This document shows positions 53,052 through 61,495 of a DNA stretch of 64,000 nucleotides, piece by piece. The notes beneath the pieces are model-generated. The model made no database searches, had not been told where the DNA came from, and was given only the letters and a program-made list of their open reading frames with translations. Made by a program: the position numbers and the translations under genes. The DNA is from Streptomyces sp. NBC_00425. GTDB lineage: Bacteria > Actinomycetota > Actinomycetes > Streptomycetales > Streptomycetaceae. Where the stretch lies: NCBI RefSeq assembly GCF_036030735.1, contig NZ_CP107928.1:2728001-2792000 (forward strand), given 5' to 3'. The number at the start of each line of letters is the position of its first letter. Position 1 is the first letter of the stretch.

Positions 53052-55478
53052 ATGCTGGAGGCCTCACCACTCGACGACGGATGGCAGTTGCGGCACGGGG
53101 GCGGGAGACTGCCGGCTGTGGTGCCGGGCTGTGTGCACACCGATCTGCTCGCCGCCGGGGTGATCCCGGACCCGTTCCTGGGGCGGGCCGAGACCGAGGT
53201 CGCGTGGGTGGGCCGGCGGGAGTGGACGTACGAGACGCAGCTGCCGGCCGTACGGTCCGGGCACGAGCAGACCGACCTGGTCTTCGACGGGCTCGACACG
53301 GTCGCCGAGATCACCGTGGACGGTCATCTCCTCGGCCGGGTGCGGAACATGCACCGCGCGTACCGCTTCGACGTGACGGGACTCAGCGGTCCGCTGACCG
53401 TCCGGTTCGTCTCCGCCTACGCCGAGGCGGAGGCCGTGCGCGGGAAGGTCGGCGACCGGCCCGGCGCCTATCCGGAGCCGTACCAGTACCTGCGCAAGAT
53501 GGCCTGCTCGTTCGGCTGGGACTGGGGGCCCACGCTGGTGACGGCCGGGATCTGGCGGCCGGTGCGGCTGGAGCGCTGGTCGACGGCGCGGCTCGCCCGG
53601 GTGCGGCCGCTGGTGACGGTCGAAGGGGACGTCGGCGTCGTCGAGTTGCGGGTGGACGTGGAGCGGACCCGGGTGGAGGCGGGGCTCGTACTGGAGGCCC
53701 GGGTGGGGGGACGACGGGCGCGTGCCGAGGTGACGGGCACGCACGGCGTCGTGCGGGTGGAGGTTGCGGACCCGGACCTGTGGTGGCCCCGCGGATACGG
53801 TGAACAGACTCTGTACGACGTCGAGCTGACGCTGCATCACGGGAGTGCGCCGCTCGACGTCTGGCGGCGGCGGGTCGGCTTTCGCAGCGTCGGGCTGGAC
53901 ACCTCCGCCGATGCGCACGGGAGCGGCTTCACCCTCGTGGTCAACGGGGAGCGGCTCTTCGCGCGGGGCGTGAACTGGATCCCGGACGACGTGTTTCCCT
54001 CCCGGGTGACACGGGAGCGATACCGGAAGCGGTTGCGGCAGGCGGCCCACGCAGGGGTCGACCTGGTCCGGGTGTGGGGCGGCGGCATCTACGAGAGCGA
54101 GGACTTCTACGACGCCTGCGACGAGCTGGGGCTGCTGGTCTGGCAGGACTTCCCGTTCGCGTGCGCGGCCTACCCCGAGGAGCAGCCGTTGCGGGGCGAG
54201 GTGGAGGCGGAGGCCCGCGAGAACGTCGTACGGCTGATGCCGCATCCCTCGCTCGTGCTGTGGAACGGCAACAACGAGAATCTGTGGGGTTTCCGGGACT
54301 GGGGCTGGGAGGAGCGTCTCACCGGGGACTCCTGGGGTGAGGGCTACTACCTGGGGATGCTCCCGAGAGTCGTCGGCGAGCTGGATCCGACGCGGCCGTA
54401 CACGGCGGGGAGCCCGTGGTCGGGTTCGTGGGAGCGCCATCCGAACGATCCGGCACACGGCACGCACCACTCGTGGGAGGTGTGGAACCGGCAGGACTAC
54501 GCCGAGTACCGAAGTGAAGTGCCGCGCTTCGTGGCCGAGTTCGGCTGGCAGGCCCCGCCGGCCCACGCCACGCTGCGGCGGGCGCTGCCGGACGAGGAGC
54601 TCGCGGCGGACTCGCCCGGCATGCTGCACCACCAGAAGGCGGAGGACGGCAACGGCAAGCTGGAGCGCGGCCTCGCCCGCCATTTCCCCCTTCCGCAGGG
54701 CGACTTCGACCGGTGGCACTACCTCACACAGGTCAACCAGGCGAGGGCGGTGGCGACCGGGGTCGAGCACTGGCGGTCGCACTGGCCGGTGTGCGCGGGC
54801 ACGATCGTCTGGCAGCTCAACGACTGCTGGCCGGTGACGTCCTGGGCGGCGATCGACGGGGACGGGCGGGAGAAGCCGCTCTACCACGAGCTGCGGCGGC
54901 TGTACGCGGACCGGTTGCTCACGTTGCAGGTGCGGGACGGGCGGCTCGTGTCGGCCGCCGTCAACCAGTCGGCCGAGCCGTGGACGGGCCCGCTGACGCT
55001 GCGGCGGCTGACCGTGGAGGGCGACGTCGTCGGTACCGCGACGCTGGAACTGGCCGTCGGCGCACGGTCGGTGGGGGTGGTGCCGGTGCCGGCGGAGCTG
55101 GAGCCGGCCGGGGCGAAGGAGTTCCTGGTGGCCGACGCGGGGGGCCTGCCCGCACCGGACGCGTCCGGGGGCGCAGGGCGGGCCGCGGGCGGGGGCCGGC
55201 TGCGGGCTGTGCACTTCCCGGTGGCCGACCGTGACTTCGCCCTTCCGCGGCCCGAGTTCACGGTGGACGTGACCGGGGGGGCCGTCACCGTCACGGCGCG
55301 CACCCTCGTGCGGGACCTCTTGCTCCAGGCCGACCGGCTGGACCCGGGAGCACGGGCCGACCGGGGGCTGGTGACGTTGCTGCCCGGGGAGCGCGTGACG
55401 ATCGGGGTGGAGGGCTGGGAGACTCCGGACGCCGCCGCCGCCCGGGCCGCGCTGTACTGCCAGGAGCCCGCTCGATGA
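53052..55478 (+). CDS. GH2-family beta-mannosidase
   Basis: An 808-residue glycoside hydrolase without a signal peptide, so intracellular: it cleaves mannosides after uptake. Sugar-binding N-domain with PDPFLGRAETEVAWVGRREW, immunoglobulin-like middle, TIM barrel from ARGVNWIPDDVFPSR onward, acid/base Glu in LWNGNNENLWGF near residue 408 and nucleophile Glu in FVAEFGWQAPP near residue 496. ATG at 53052 follows AGGGAG. The stop overlaps the lacI start (ATGA). Confidence 0.94.
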   Translation: MLEASPLDDGWQLRHGGGRLPAVVPGCVHTDLLAAGVIPDPFLGRAETEVAWVGRREWTYETQLPAVRSGHEQTDLVFDGLDTVAEITVDGHLLGRVRNMHRAYRFDVTGLSGPLTVRFVSAYAEAEAVRGKVGDRPGAYPEPYQYLRKMACSFGWDWGPTLVTAGIWRPVRLERWSTARLARVRPLVTVEGDVGVVELRVDVERTRVEAGLVLEARVGGRRARAEVTGTHGVVRVEVADPDLWWPRGYGEQTLYDVELTLHHGSAPLDVWRRRVGFRSVGLDTSADAHGSGFTLVVNGERLFARGVNWIPDDVFPSRVTRERYRKRLRQAAHAGVDLVRVWGGGIYESEDFYDACDELGLLVWQDFPFACAAYPEEQPLRGEVEAEARENVVRLMPHPSLVLWNGNNENLWGFRDWGWEERLTGDSWGEGYYLGMLPRVVGELDPTRPYTAGSPWSGSWERHPNDPAHGTHHSWEVWNRQDYAEYRSEVPRFVAEFGWQAPPAHATLRRALPDEELAADSPGMLHHQKAEDGNGKLERGLARHFPLPQGDFDRWHYLTQVNQARAVATGVEHWRSHWPVCAGTIVWQLNDCWPVTSWAAIDGDGREKPLYHELRRLYADRLLTLQVRDGRLVSAAVNQSAEPWTGPLTLRRLTVEGDVVGTATLELAVGARSVGVVPVPAELEPAGAKEFLVADAGGLPAPDASGGAGRAAGGGRLRAVHFPVADRDFALPRPEFTVDVTGGAVTVTARTLVRDLLLQADRLDPGARADRGLVTLLPGERVTIGVEGWETPDAAAARAALYCQEPAR

Positions 55479-56512
55479 CGGCGTCCCCCGCCCCCCGCAT
55501 CACCATCAAGGACGTCGCCGCGCGCGCGGGGGTGTCCAAGGGCGCGGTGTCCCTCGCCTTCAACCGCAAGCCGGGGCTGTCGGAGGCGACCCGGGACCGG
55601 ATCTTCACCGCGGCGCGGGAGCTGGGCTGGGAGCCGAACCTGACGGCCCGGTCGCTGTCGAGTTCGCGGGTGGACGTGGTGGGGCTCGCGATCTGCCGGC
55701 CGGCCAGGATGCTGGGCCTGGAGCCGTTCTACATGGACTTCGTCTCCGGTGTGGAGAGCGTGCTGACCGAGCATTCCTGCTCGCTGCTGCTGCGACTGGT
55801 GCGCAGCGTCGAGGAGGAGGCGGGGCTCCAGGAGTCGTGGTGGCGGGGCCGGCAGATCGGCGGGTCGATCCTGGTGGACTTCCGGGCGGACGATCCCCGG
55901 GTGGCGGCGGTCGAGCGGCTCGGGATGCCGGTGGTCGCCGTCGGGCATCCGTCGCTGACGGGGGGTCTGACCTCGGTGTGGACCGACGACGCGACGGCCG
56001 TGACGGAGGCGGTGCGCTATCTCGCGGCGCTCGGGCACCGGCGGATCGCCCGGGTGGGGGGTGCGGCCTCGCTCGGGCACACGATGATGCGGACGGCCGC
56101 GTTCGACGCGGCGGCGCGCCGTCTCGGGCTGGCCGGAGCCTGGCAGGTCGCGACGGACTACTCCGGGGAGGCAGGGGCGCGGGCCACCCGGTCGATGCTG
56201 ACCGCCGCCCCGTCGGACCGCCCTACCGCAATCGTTTACGACAACGACATCATGGCGGTGGCGGGGCTGGCGGTGGCGGCCGAGATGGGGCTCGCCGTGC
56301 CGGGTGACGTCTCCCTGCTCGCCTGGGACGACTCGCAGCTGTGCCGGCTCACCCATCCGACGCTCTCCGCGATGAGCCACGACGTGCACGGATTCGGCGC
56401 GGAGGCCGCGCGGACGCTGTTCGGGGTGCTCACGGGGTCGGGTCCGGGGTCGCATCCGGTGCCGACGCCGGTGCTCACACCGAGGGGGTCGACGGCCCCG
56501 CCGCGGGCATGA
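55475..56512 (+). CDS. LacI-family transcriptional regulator
   Basis: A 345-residue repressor. DNA-binding helix-turn-helix and hinge: ITIKDVAARAGVSKGAVSLAFN, then LTARSLSSSRVDVVGLAI. Periplasmic-binding-protein-like sensor domain with PTAIVYDNDIMAVAGLAVA and PGDVSLLAWDDSQLCRL. ATG at 55475 overlaps the beta-mannosidase stop. It very likely represses the transporter and its own operon through the palindromes at 52961-53041, with a mannoside as inducer. Confidence 0.93.
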   Translation: MTASPAPRITIKDVAARAGVSKGAVSLAFNRKPGLSEATRDRIFTAARELGWEPNLTARSLSSSRVDVVGLAICRPARMLGLEPFYMDFVSGVESVLTEHSCSLLLRLVRSVEEEAGLQESWWRGRQIGGSILVDFRADDPRVAAVERLGMPVVAVGHPSLTGGLTSVWTDDATAVTEAVRYLAALGHRRIARVGGAASLGHTMMRTAAFDAAARRLGLAGAWQVATDYSGEAGARATRSMLTAAPSDRPTAIVYDNDIMAVAGLAVAAEMGLAVPGDVSLLAWDDSQLCRLTHPTLSAMSHDVHGFGAEAARTLFGVLTGSGPGSHPVPTPVLTPRGSTAPPRA

Positions 56513-56576
56513 ACCGGGGTGATCGCGCAGACTCGTCGGGTGTGACGTTCGCCGCTCCTCCCGGCAGGGGTGTGCA

Positions 56577-56620
56577 GCTACGTTACCCACAAGTAGCATG
56601 GGCCCTGAGCGCGTGCTCAG
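56577..56620. promoter_or_regulatory. Palindromic operator candidates in front of fadAB
   Basis: CTGAGC (56605-56610) and GCTCAG (56615-56620) form a perfect palindrome around gcgt, the shape of TetR-family operators. Just upstream, GCTAC (56577-56581) and GTAGC (56593-56597) flank a cgttacccacaa stretch, and TAGCAT (56594-56599) suits a -10 element. The operator would lie at the transcription start, about 50 bp before the fadA GTG. The regulator is not in the window. Confidence 0.5.
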
Positions 56621-56669
56621 CGCTTGCGTGTCGCAGCAGTGCCACCCCGCACCCTGGAGGAGAGCCATC

Positions 56670-57890
56670 GTGCCTCGTACCGTCAGGGACGTCGTCTTCG
56701 TAGACGGCGTCCGTACCCCGTTCGGCAAGGCGGGCCCGAAGGGCATCTACCACGAGACCCGCGCCGACGACCTCGTCGTCAAGGCGATCCGGGAGCTGCT
56801 GCGCCGCAACCCCGGCCTGGACCCCGCGAAGATCGACGAGGTCGCCATCGCCGCGACCACGCAGATCGGCGACCAGGGCCTGACCATCGGCCGCACCGCC
56901 GGCATCCTGGCCGGTCTGCCGACCTCGGTCCCCGGCTACTCCATCGACCGCATGTGCGCGGGCGCCCTGACGGCCGTCACCGCGGTCGCCGGCTCGGTCG
57001 CCTTCGGCGCGTACGACGTCGCCGTCGCGGGCGGCGTCGAGCACATGGGCCGCCACCCCATGGGCGAGGGCGTGGACCCGAACCCGCGGTTCGTCAGCGA
57101 GAAGCTGGTCGACGAGTCCGCCCTGTTCATGGGCATGACCGCGGAGAACCTGCACGACCGCTACCCCCAGATCACCAAGCAGCGCGCCGACGAGTACGCG
57201 GTGCGCTCGCAGGAGAAGGCCGCCAAGGCGTACGCCAACGGCAAGATCCAGGCCGACCTGGTGCCGGTCTCGGTGCGCCGCACCAACCCGGAGGCCGGTG
57301 AGACGGGCTGGGGCCTGGTCACCGCCGACGAGCCGATGCGCCCGGGGACCACGCTGGAGAACCTCTCCGGTCTGAAGACCCCGTTCCGTGTGCACGGCCG
57401 GGTCACCGCCGGAAACGCGGCCGGTCTCAACGACGGCGCAACCGCTTCCCTGATCGCTTCCGAGGACTTCGCGCGCGAGAACGGCCTGCCGGTCAAGATG
57501 CGTCTCGTCGCGTACTCCTTCGCGGGCGTCGAGCCGGAGGTCATGGGCTACGGCCCGATCCCGGCCACGGAGAAGGCACTCGCGCAGGCGGGTCTGTCCA
57601 TCTCCGACATCGGTCTGTTCGAGATCAACGAGGCCTTCGCCGTCCAGGTGCTGGCCTTCCTCGACCACTACGGCATCGCCGACGACGACGAGCGCGTCAA
57701 CCAGTACGGCGGCGCGATCGCCTTCGGCCACCCGCTCGCCTCCTCCGGCGTCCGTCTGATGACGCAGCTGGCCCGCCAGTTCGAGGAGCAGCCCGGCGTC
57801 CGCTACGGCCTGACCACGATGTGCGTCGGCTTCGGCATGGGCGCGACGGTCATCTGGGAGAACCCGCACTTCGACGGAGGCGACAAGTGA
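56670..57890 (+). CDS. fadA: Acetyl-CoA acyltransferase (thiolase) of beta-oxidation
   Basis: A 406-residue thiolase giving acetyl-CoA from 3-ketoacyl-CoA. Catalytic Cys in GYSIDRMCAGALTAV near residue 96, His in AFGHPLASSGVRL and the second Cys in TMCVGFGMGATVIW; the NEAF loop is in FEINEAFAVQ. GTG at 56670 behind GGAGGAGAG. The stop overlaps the fadB start (GTGA), so both subunits of the complex are made together. Confidence 0.95.
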   Translation: MPRTVRDVVFVDGVRTPFGKAGPKGIYHETRADDLVVKAIRELLRRNPGLDPAKIDEVAIAATTQIGDQGLTIGRTAGILAGLPTSVPGYSIDRMCAGALTAVTAVAGSVAFGAYDVAVAGGVEHMGRHPMGEGVDPNPRFVSEKLVDESALFMGMTAENLHDRYPQITKQRADEYAVRSQEKAAKAYANGKIQADLVPVSVRRTNPEAGETGWGLVTADEPMRPGTTLENLSGLKTPFRVHGRVTAGNAAGLNDGATASLIASEDFARENGLPVKMRLVAYSFAGVEPEVMGYGPIPATEKALAQAGLSISDIGLFEINEAFAVQVLAFLDHYGIADDDERVNQYGGAIAFGHPLASSGVRLMTQLARQFEEQPGVRYGLTTMCVGFGMGATVIWENPHFDGGDK

Positions 57891-60019
57891 GCACCACCAC
57901 CGCTGAGCTTCTGAAGGGCGCGGCCGAGCTGTTCCCGGACGAGGTCGTCACGCAGGCGCACGTACGCCATCTGGACCTGCCGTTCGGCGCGGGGCGCTTC
58001 GCCCTGATCACGCTGGACAACGGTTTCGACCACACCAAGCCGACCACCTTCGGCCCGCAGTCCCTCGCCAACCTCGACCTCGCGATCGACCAGGTCGAGA
58101 AGGAGGCCGCGGCCGGCGAGATCGTCGGGGCCGGCGTCACCGGCAAGCCGTTCATCTTCGCCGTCGGCGCGGACCTCAAGGGCGTCGAGCTCCTCAAGGA
58201 CCACAAGGACGCGCTCGCCATCGGCAAGGGCGGCCACGAGGTCTTCAAGCGCCTCGCGCATCTCGCGGTCCCGACCTTCGCCTACTACAACGGCGCGGCG
58301 ATGGGCGGCGGCGTCGAGGTCGGTCTGCACTGCCGGTACCGCACGGTGTCCGCGGCGCTGCCCGCGTTCTCGCTGCCCGAGGTCTTCCTCGGTCTGGTCC
58401 CCGGCTGGGGCGGCTGCACCCTGCTGCCGAACCTGATCGGCGCGGACAAGGCGGTCTCGGTGATCATCGAGAACTCGCTCAACCAGAACAAGCAGCTCAA
58501 GGGTGTGCAGGTCTACGAACTGGGCATCGCCGACGCCCTGTTCGAGGGCGCCGACTTCCTGGAGCAGTCGCTGATCTGGACGGCGTCCGTCCTCAAGGGC
58601 GAGATCGTCGTCGACCGCCCGGTGATCGACCGCGGCGAGGCCTGGGACCAGGCCGTCGCGCGCGGCCGGTTCGTCGCGGACAGCAAGGTGCACGGCGCGG
58701 CCCCGGCCGCCTACCGTGCGCTGGACATCATCGCCGCCGCCAAGAACGGCGACCTCCAGCAGGGCTACGACGCCGAGGACGTGGCGCTCGCCGACCTGAT
58801 CATGGGCGGTGAACTGCGCTCCGGCATCTACGCGTTCAACCTGGTGCAAAAGCGCGGCAAGCGTCCGGCCGGCGCCCCGGACAAGTCCCTGGCCCGTCCG
58901 GTCACCAAGGTCGGCGTGGTGGGCGCGGGGCTGATGGCCTCGCAGCTCGCGCTGCTGTTCCTGCGCCGCCTGGAGGTGCCGGTCGTGCTGACCGACATCG
59001 ACCAGGAGCGCGTCGACAAGGGCGTGGGCTACGTCCACGCCGAGATCGACAAGCTGCTCGCCAAGGGCCGTGTCAACCAGGACAAGGCCAACCGCCTCAA
59101 GGCCCTGGTGTCCGGCGTCCTGGACAAGGCCGAGGGCTTCTCCGACGCGGATTTCGTCATCGAGGCCGTGTTCGAGGAGATCGGTGTCAAGCAGCAGGTG
59201 TTCGCGGAGGTCGAGGCGGTCGCCCCGGCGCACGCCATCTTCGCGACGAACACCTCCTCGCTGTCGGTCTCCGAGATGGCGTCGAAGCTGAAGAACCCCG
59301 AGCGGGTCGTGGGCTTCCACTTCTTCAACCCGGTCGCGATCCTGCCCCTGCTGGAGATCGTCCGCGGTGAGCAGACCGACGACGCCTCGCTGGCCACGGC
59401 CTTCGCCGTCGCCAAGAAGCTGAAGAAGACGGCGGTTCTGGTGAAGGACGCCCCGGCGTTCGTCGTGAACCGCATTCTCACCCGTTTCATGGGCGAGGTG
59501 CAGAACGTCATCGACGAGGGCACCCCCGTCGAGGTCACGGAGAAGGCGGTGGAACCGCTCGGCCTGCCGATGTCCCCGCTGGTGCTGCTCGAGCTGGTCG
59601 GCCCCGCGATCGGTCTGCACGTCTCGGAAACGCTCAACCGCGCGTTCCCGGACCGTTTCACGGTCTCCCCGAACCTCGCGGCCGTCGTCAAGGCGGGCAA
59701 GCGCGGTTTCTACGTCTACGACAGCGGCAAGCCGGAGCTGGACCCCGAGGTCTCGGCGCTCCTGCAGCAGGGCGACAGCGTCCTGACCGAGGAGCAGGTG
59801 CTGGCCCGCGTCCTGGACGCGGTGGCGCAGGAGATCGGGCTCATGCTCGACGAGGGCGTCGTCGCCGAGGCCCAGGACATCGACCTCTGCCTCATCACCG
59901 GCGCCGGCTGGCCCTTCCACCTGGGCGGCATCACGCCGTACCTGGACCGCGCGGGCGTCTCCGAGCGGGTGAACGGCAAGAAGTTCCTGGCGCCGGGTGT
60001 CGCGTCGGTGCCGGCGTAA
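57887..60019 (+). CDS. fadB: Beta-oxidation multifunctional enzyme (enoyl-CoA hydratase / 3-hydroxyacyl-CoA dehydrogenase)
   Basis: A 710-residue fusion. N-terminal hydratase: YYNGAAMGGGVEVGLHCRYR, then PEVFLGLVPGWGGCTLLPNLIG. Dehydrogenase: NAD site VGVVGAGLMASQLALLFLRR near residue 345 (GAGLMA rather than GAGLMG), NTSSLSVSEMA, VGFHFFNPVAILPLLEIVRG with the catalytic His, and VLVKDAPAFVVNRILTRF. It works with FadA on fatty acids. GTG start overlaps the fadA stop. Confidence 0.95.
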   Translation: MSTTTAELLKGAAELFPDEVVTQAHVRHLDLPFGAGRFALITLDNGFDHTKPTTFGPQSLANLDLAIDQVEKEAAAGEIVGAGVTGKPFIFAVGADLKGVELLKDHKDALAIGKGGHEVFKRLAHLAVPTFAYYNGAAMGGGVEVGLHCRYRTVSAALPAFSLPEVFLGLVPGWGGCTLLPNLIGADKAVSVIIENSLNQNKQLKGVQVYELGIADALFEGADFLEQSLIWTASVLKGEIVVDRPVIDRGEAWDQAVARGRFVADSKVHGAAPAAYRALDIIAAAKNGDLQQGYDAEDVALADLIMGGELRSGIYAFNLVQKRGKRPAGAPDKSLARPVTKVGVVGAGLMASQLALLFLRRLEVPVVLTDIDQERVDKGVGYVHAEIDKLLAKGRVNQDKANRLKALVSGVLDKAEGFSDADFVIEAVFEEIGVKQQVFAEVEAVAPAHAIFATNTSSLSVSEMASKLKNPERVVGFHFFNPVAILPLLEIVRGEQTDDASLATAFAVAKKLKKTAVLVKDAPAFVVNRILTRFMGEVQNVIDEGTPVEVTEKAVEPLGLPMSPLVLLELVGPAIGLHVSETLNRAFPDRFTVSPNLAAVVKAGKRGFYVYDSGKPELDPEVSALLQQGDSVLTEEQVLARVLDAVAQEIGLMLDEGVVAEAQDIDLCLITGAGWPFHLGGITPYLDRAGVSERVNGKKFLAPGVASVPA

Positions 60020-60115
60020 CGGTTACCGAAAGAGGTGCCGTAAGAGTTGCTACGGCCGTAAGCGTCGTAACGGCTTACGACCCGTCACCGGTCGCCGGGG
60101 GCAGGGCGAAGTGAG

Positions 60116-60144
60116 GAGGGCCTCCGCTCATGGCGGAGGCCCTC
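60116..60144. terminator. Terminator after fadB
   Basis: GAGGGCCTCCGC (60116-60127) pairs perfectly with GCGGAGGCCCTC (60133-60144) over a 5-nt loop, 97 bp past fadB. Between them, 60020-60081 is rich in gtaac/gttac words and has a smaller hairpin GTCGTAA/TTACGAC (60064-60081). Confidence 0.8.
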
Positions 60145-60195
60145 TGCCGTCCGGCCGTCGCCCTGGACGGCCGGCGGCCCGGGCGGGTGGGCCGC

Positions 60196-60477
60196 TGCGG
60201 GCCGAGCCTGCCGCCGCGGATCCCGCGCTCGATCCCGCCGGCATGGTTCGCCGAGCTGTTCGCGGCGCCGCCCTCCCACCGCGAGCGGGCCCTGGTCGCC
60301 CTCTGGATCTCCACCGGGCTGCGGGCTCCGGAGCCGGGCGGCATGCGTCAGCGCCATGTCGGCCCCGGCCGGCGGTCGTTCGTCCACGGCGGCGAGGCGG
60401 GGGTCCGGCGCCGAGAGGTCCGCGCGGGCCAGCCGCGCGAGGCCGCCGCCGCCCGGCGCCGGCTGTGCGCCGTCATC
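60196..60477 (+). pseudogene. Tyrosine-recombinase (integrase) fragment
   Basis: Translation from about 60196 gives LPPRIPRSIPPAWFAELFAA, then HRERALVALWISTGLRAPEPG and MRQRHVGPGRR, which resembles the start of the catalytic domain of Streptomyces phage-type integrases (ALVALWISTGLRAxEL with the first catalytic Arg). The rest of the domain, with the His-x-x-Arg and Tyr, is missing, and the frame then runs antisense through the DUF3291 gene. It is best read as a relic of an integrated element or duplicated integrase. Confidence 0.65.
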
Positions 60478-60522
60478 CAGTCGAGGCGTTCGACAGCGGA
60501 CCGAGCCGTCGAGGCCTCCTGG

Positions 60523-61086
60523 TCAGGGAACCTGGTCGCTCTTCGGCCCGATGTCCTCGTTCCTGGTCGGAGTTCCGTCCGGGGCGAACGGGTGGTGGAA
60601 GGTGAAGGCGTGCGGCGCGGAGCCGTGGCCGTGGAGGTGCTCCAGCCGGAACACCCCGTCCCGCCAGGTGGGCGTCACGTCGTCGGGGAGCCACCAGAAC
60701 ACGTGGTTCGGGTGCTCTGTCCGCTCGAACCAGTCGTAACGCCTGTTCAGCGCGTCACGGTGCACACCGGTGTAGACGGCGTCGAAGGCGGGGCGCAGGC
60801 CGGTCCAGAGTGAGAGGGTCGCGGCCAGGGCGGTGGTCTCCCGCGTCCGGCCCTTGCTGTACCACGCCGGTACGGCGAACTCTCCCCATGCACCCCAGTC
60901 CGCCCCGAAGAGTGTGCCCCGGTCACCGTCCGCCGCCTCGGCATGCGCGAGGTGTCCGGGGTGCCGGCTGATCTTCCGGTAGACGGCCTCGCCGACGTCG
61001 TAGAACTCGCGCGTGAGAGGTGCGGGTTCGGCGAGAGGTGACTTCAGGACGCCGAACGTGTACAGCGCCAGTCGGGGCATGGGCAT
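60523..61086 (-). CDS. DUF3291 domain protein
   Basis: A 187-residue soluble protein recognised by LALYTFGVLKSPLAEPAPL at the start, YDWFERTEHPNHVFWWLPDD and FRLEHLHGHGSAPHAFTFHHPF. The family is related to small alpha/beta-barrel monooxygenase-like folds but has no assigned function. ATG at 61086 behind GGGAGAG (a second ATG is at 61080). It lies antisense to the tail of the integrase relic, so its 3' side borders a rearranged region. Confidence 0.85.
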   Translation of the reverse strand: MPMPRLALYTFGVLKSPLAEPAPLTREFYDVGEAVYRKISRHPGHLAHAEAADGDRGTLFGADWGAWGEFAVPAWYSKGRTRETTALAATLSLWTGLRPAFDAVYTGVHRDALNRRYDWFERTEHPNHVFWWLPDDVTPTWRDGVFRLEHLHGHGSAPHAFTFHHPFAPDGTPTRNEDIGPKSDQVP

Positions 61087-61495
61087 GCGTCTCTCCCTGG
61101 TCGGGGGTGCCTGGTGTGGACCTGGTTCGGTGGCTCACGCACGGGGGCGAGGATCGGTGGGCCTGCGGGCTCGTCCCGTCGCGGGTGGCTCAGCCTGGAG
61201 GAACTCCCCGTGCAACCGCGGGCGACGGCGACGACCACCGAAGGCCAGGTGAAGGTAGCGGCCCCGGCGGGGCCGTGTCGAAGTTGCGTTTTCCCTGTCC
61301 AGGTGGCCTCTTGGCCGGGTCCCCGTGGGAGTTGGGACGGTCGCGCCGCCTGCCGTCGAGCCGAGGGCAGCGGGATGCAGGGTCGCGCGGCAGGGGGCCG
61401 GGGGCTGAGGGCCGGGGGCTGAGGGCCGGAGGGTGAGGACCGGGGGCTGAGGGCCGGGGGCGAGGGGGCTGAGCGCCGAGGCGGTTGCCTGCGCC
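61087..61495. repeat. Intergenic region with a 14-bp tandem repeat
   Basis: 409 bp without a gene I can support. Bases 61394-61466 are about five copies of gggccgggggctga, some mutated, forming a strongly purine-skewed strand. The upstream part (61087-61390) shows no domain sense on either strand, but it could be decayed coding sequence given the nearby integrase relic. Confidence 0.7.

Noticed and set aside
60130..60813. Intact 227-codon integrase gene
   Set aside because: Only the first part resembles an integrase; catalytic His, Arg and Tyr motifs are absent and the rest is antisense to the DUF3291 gene.
61020..61436. Plus-strand open frames opposite the DUF3291 start
   Set aside because: Overlapping frames of repeat-derived Gly/Arg composition with no motif or ribosome-binding site.
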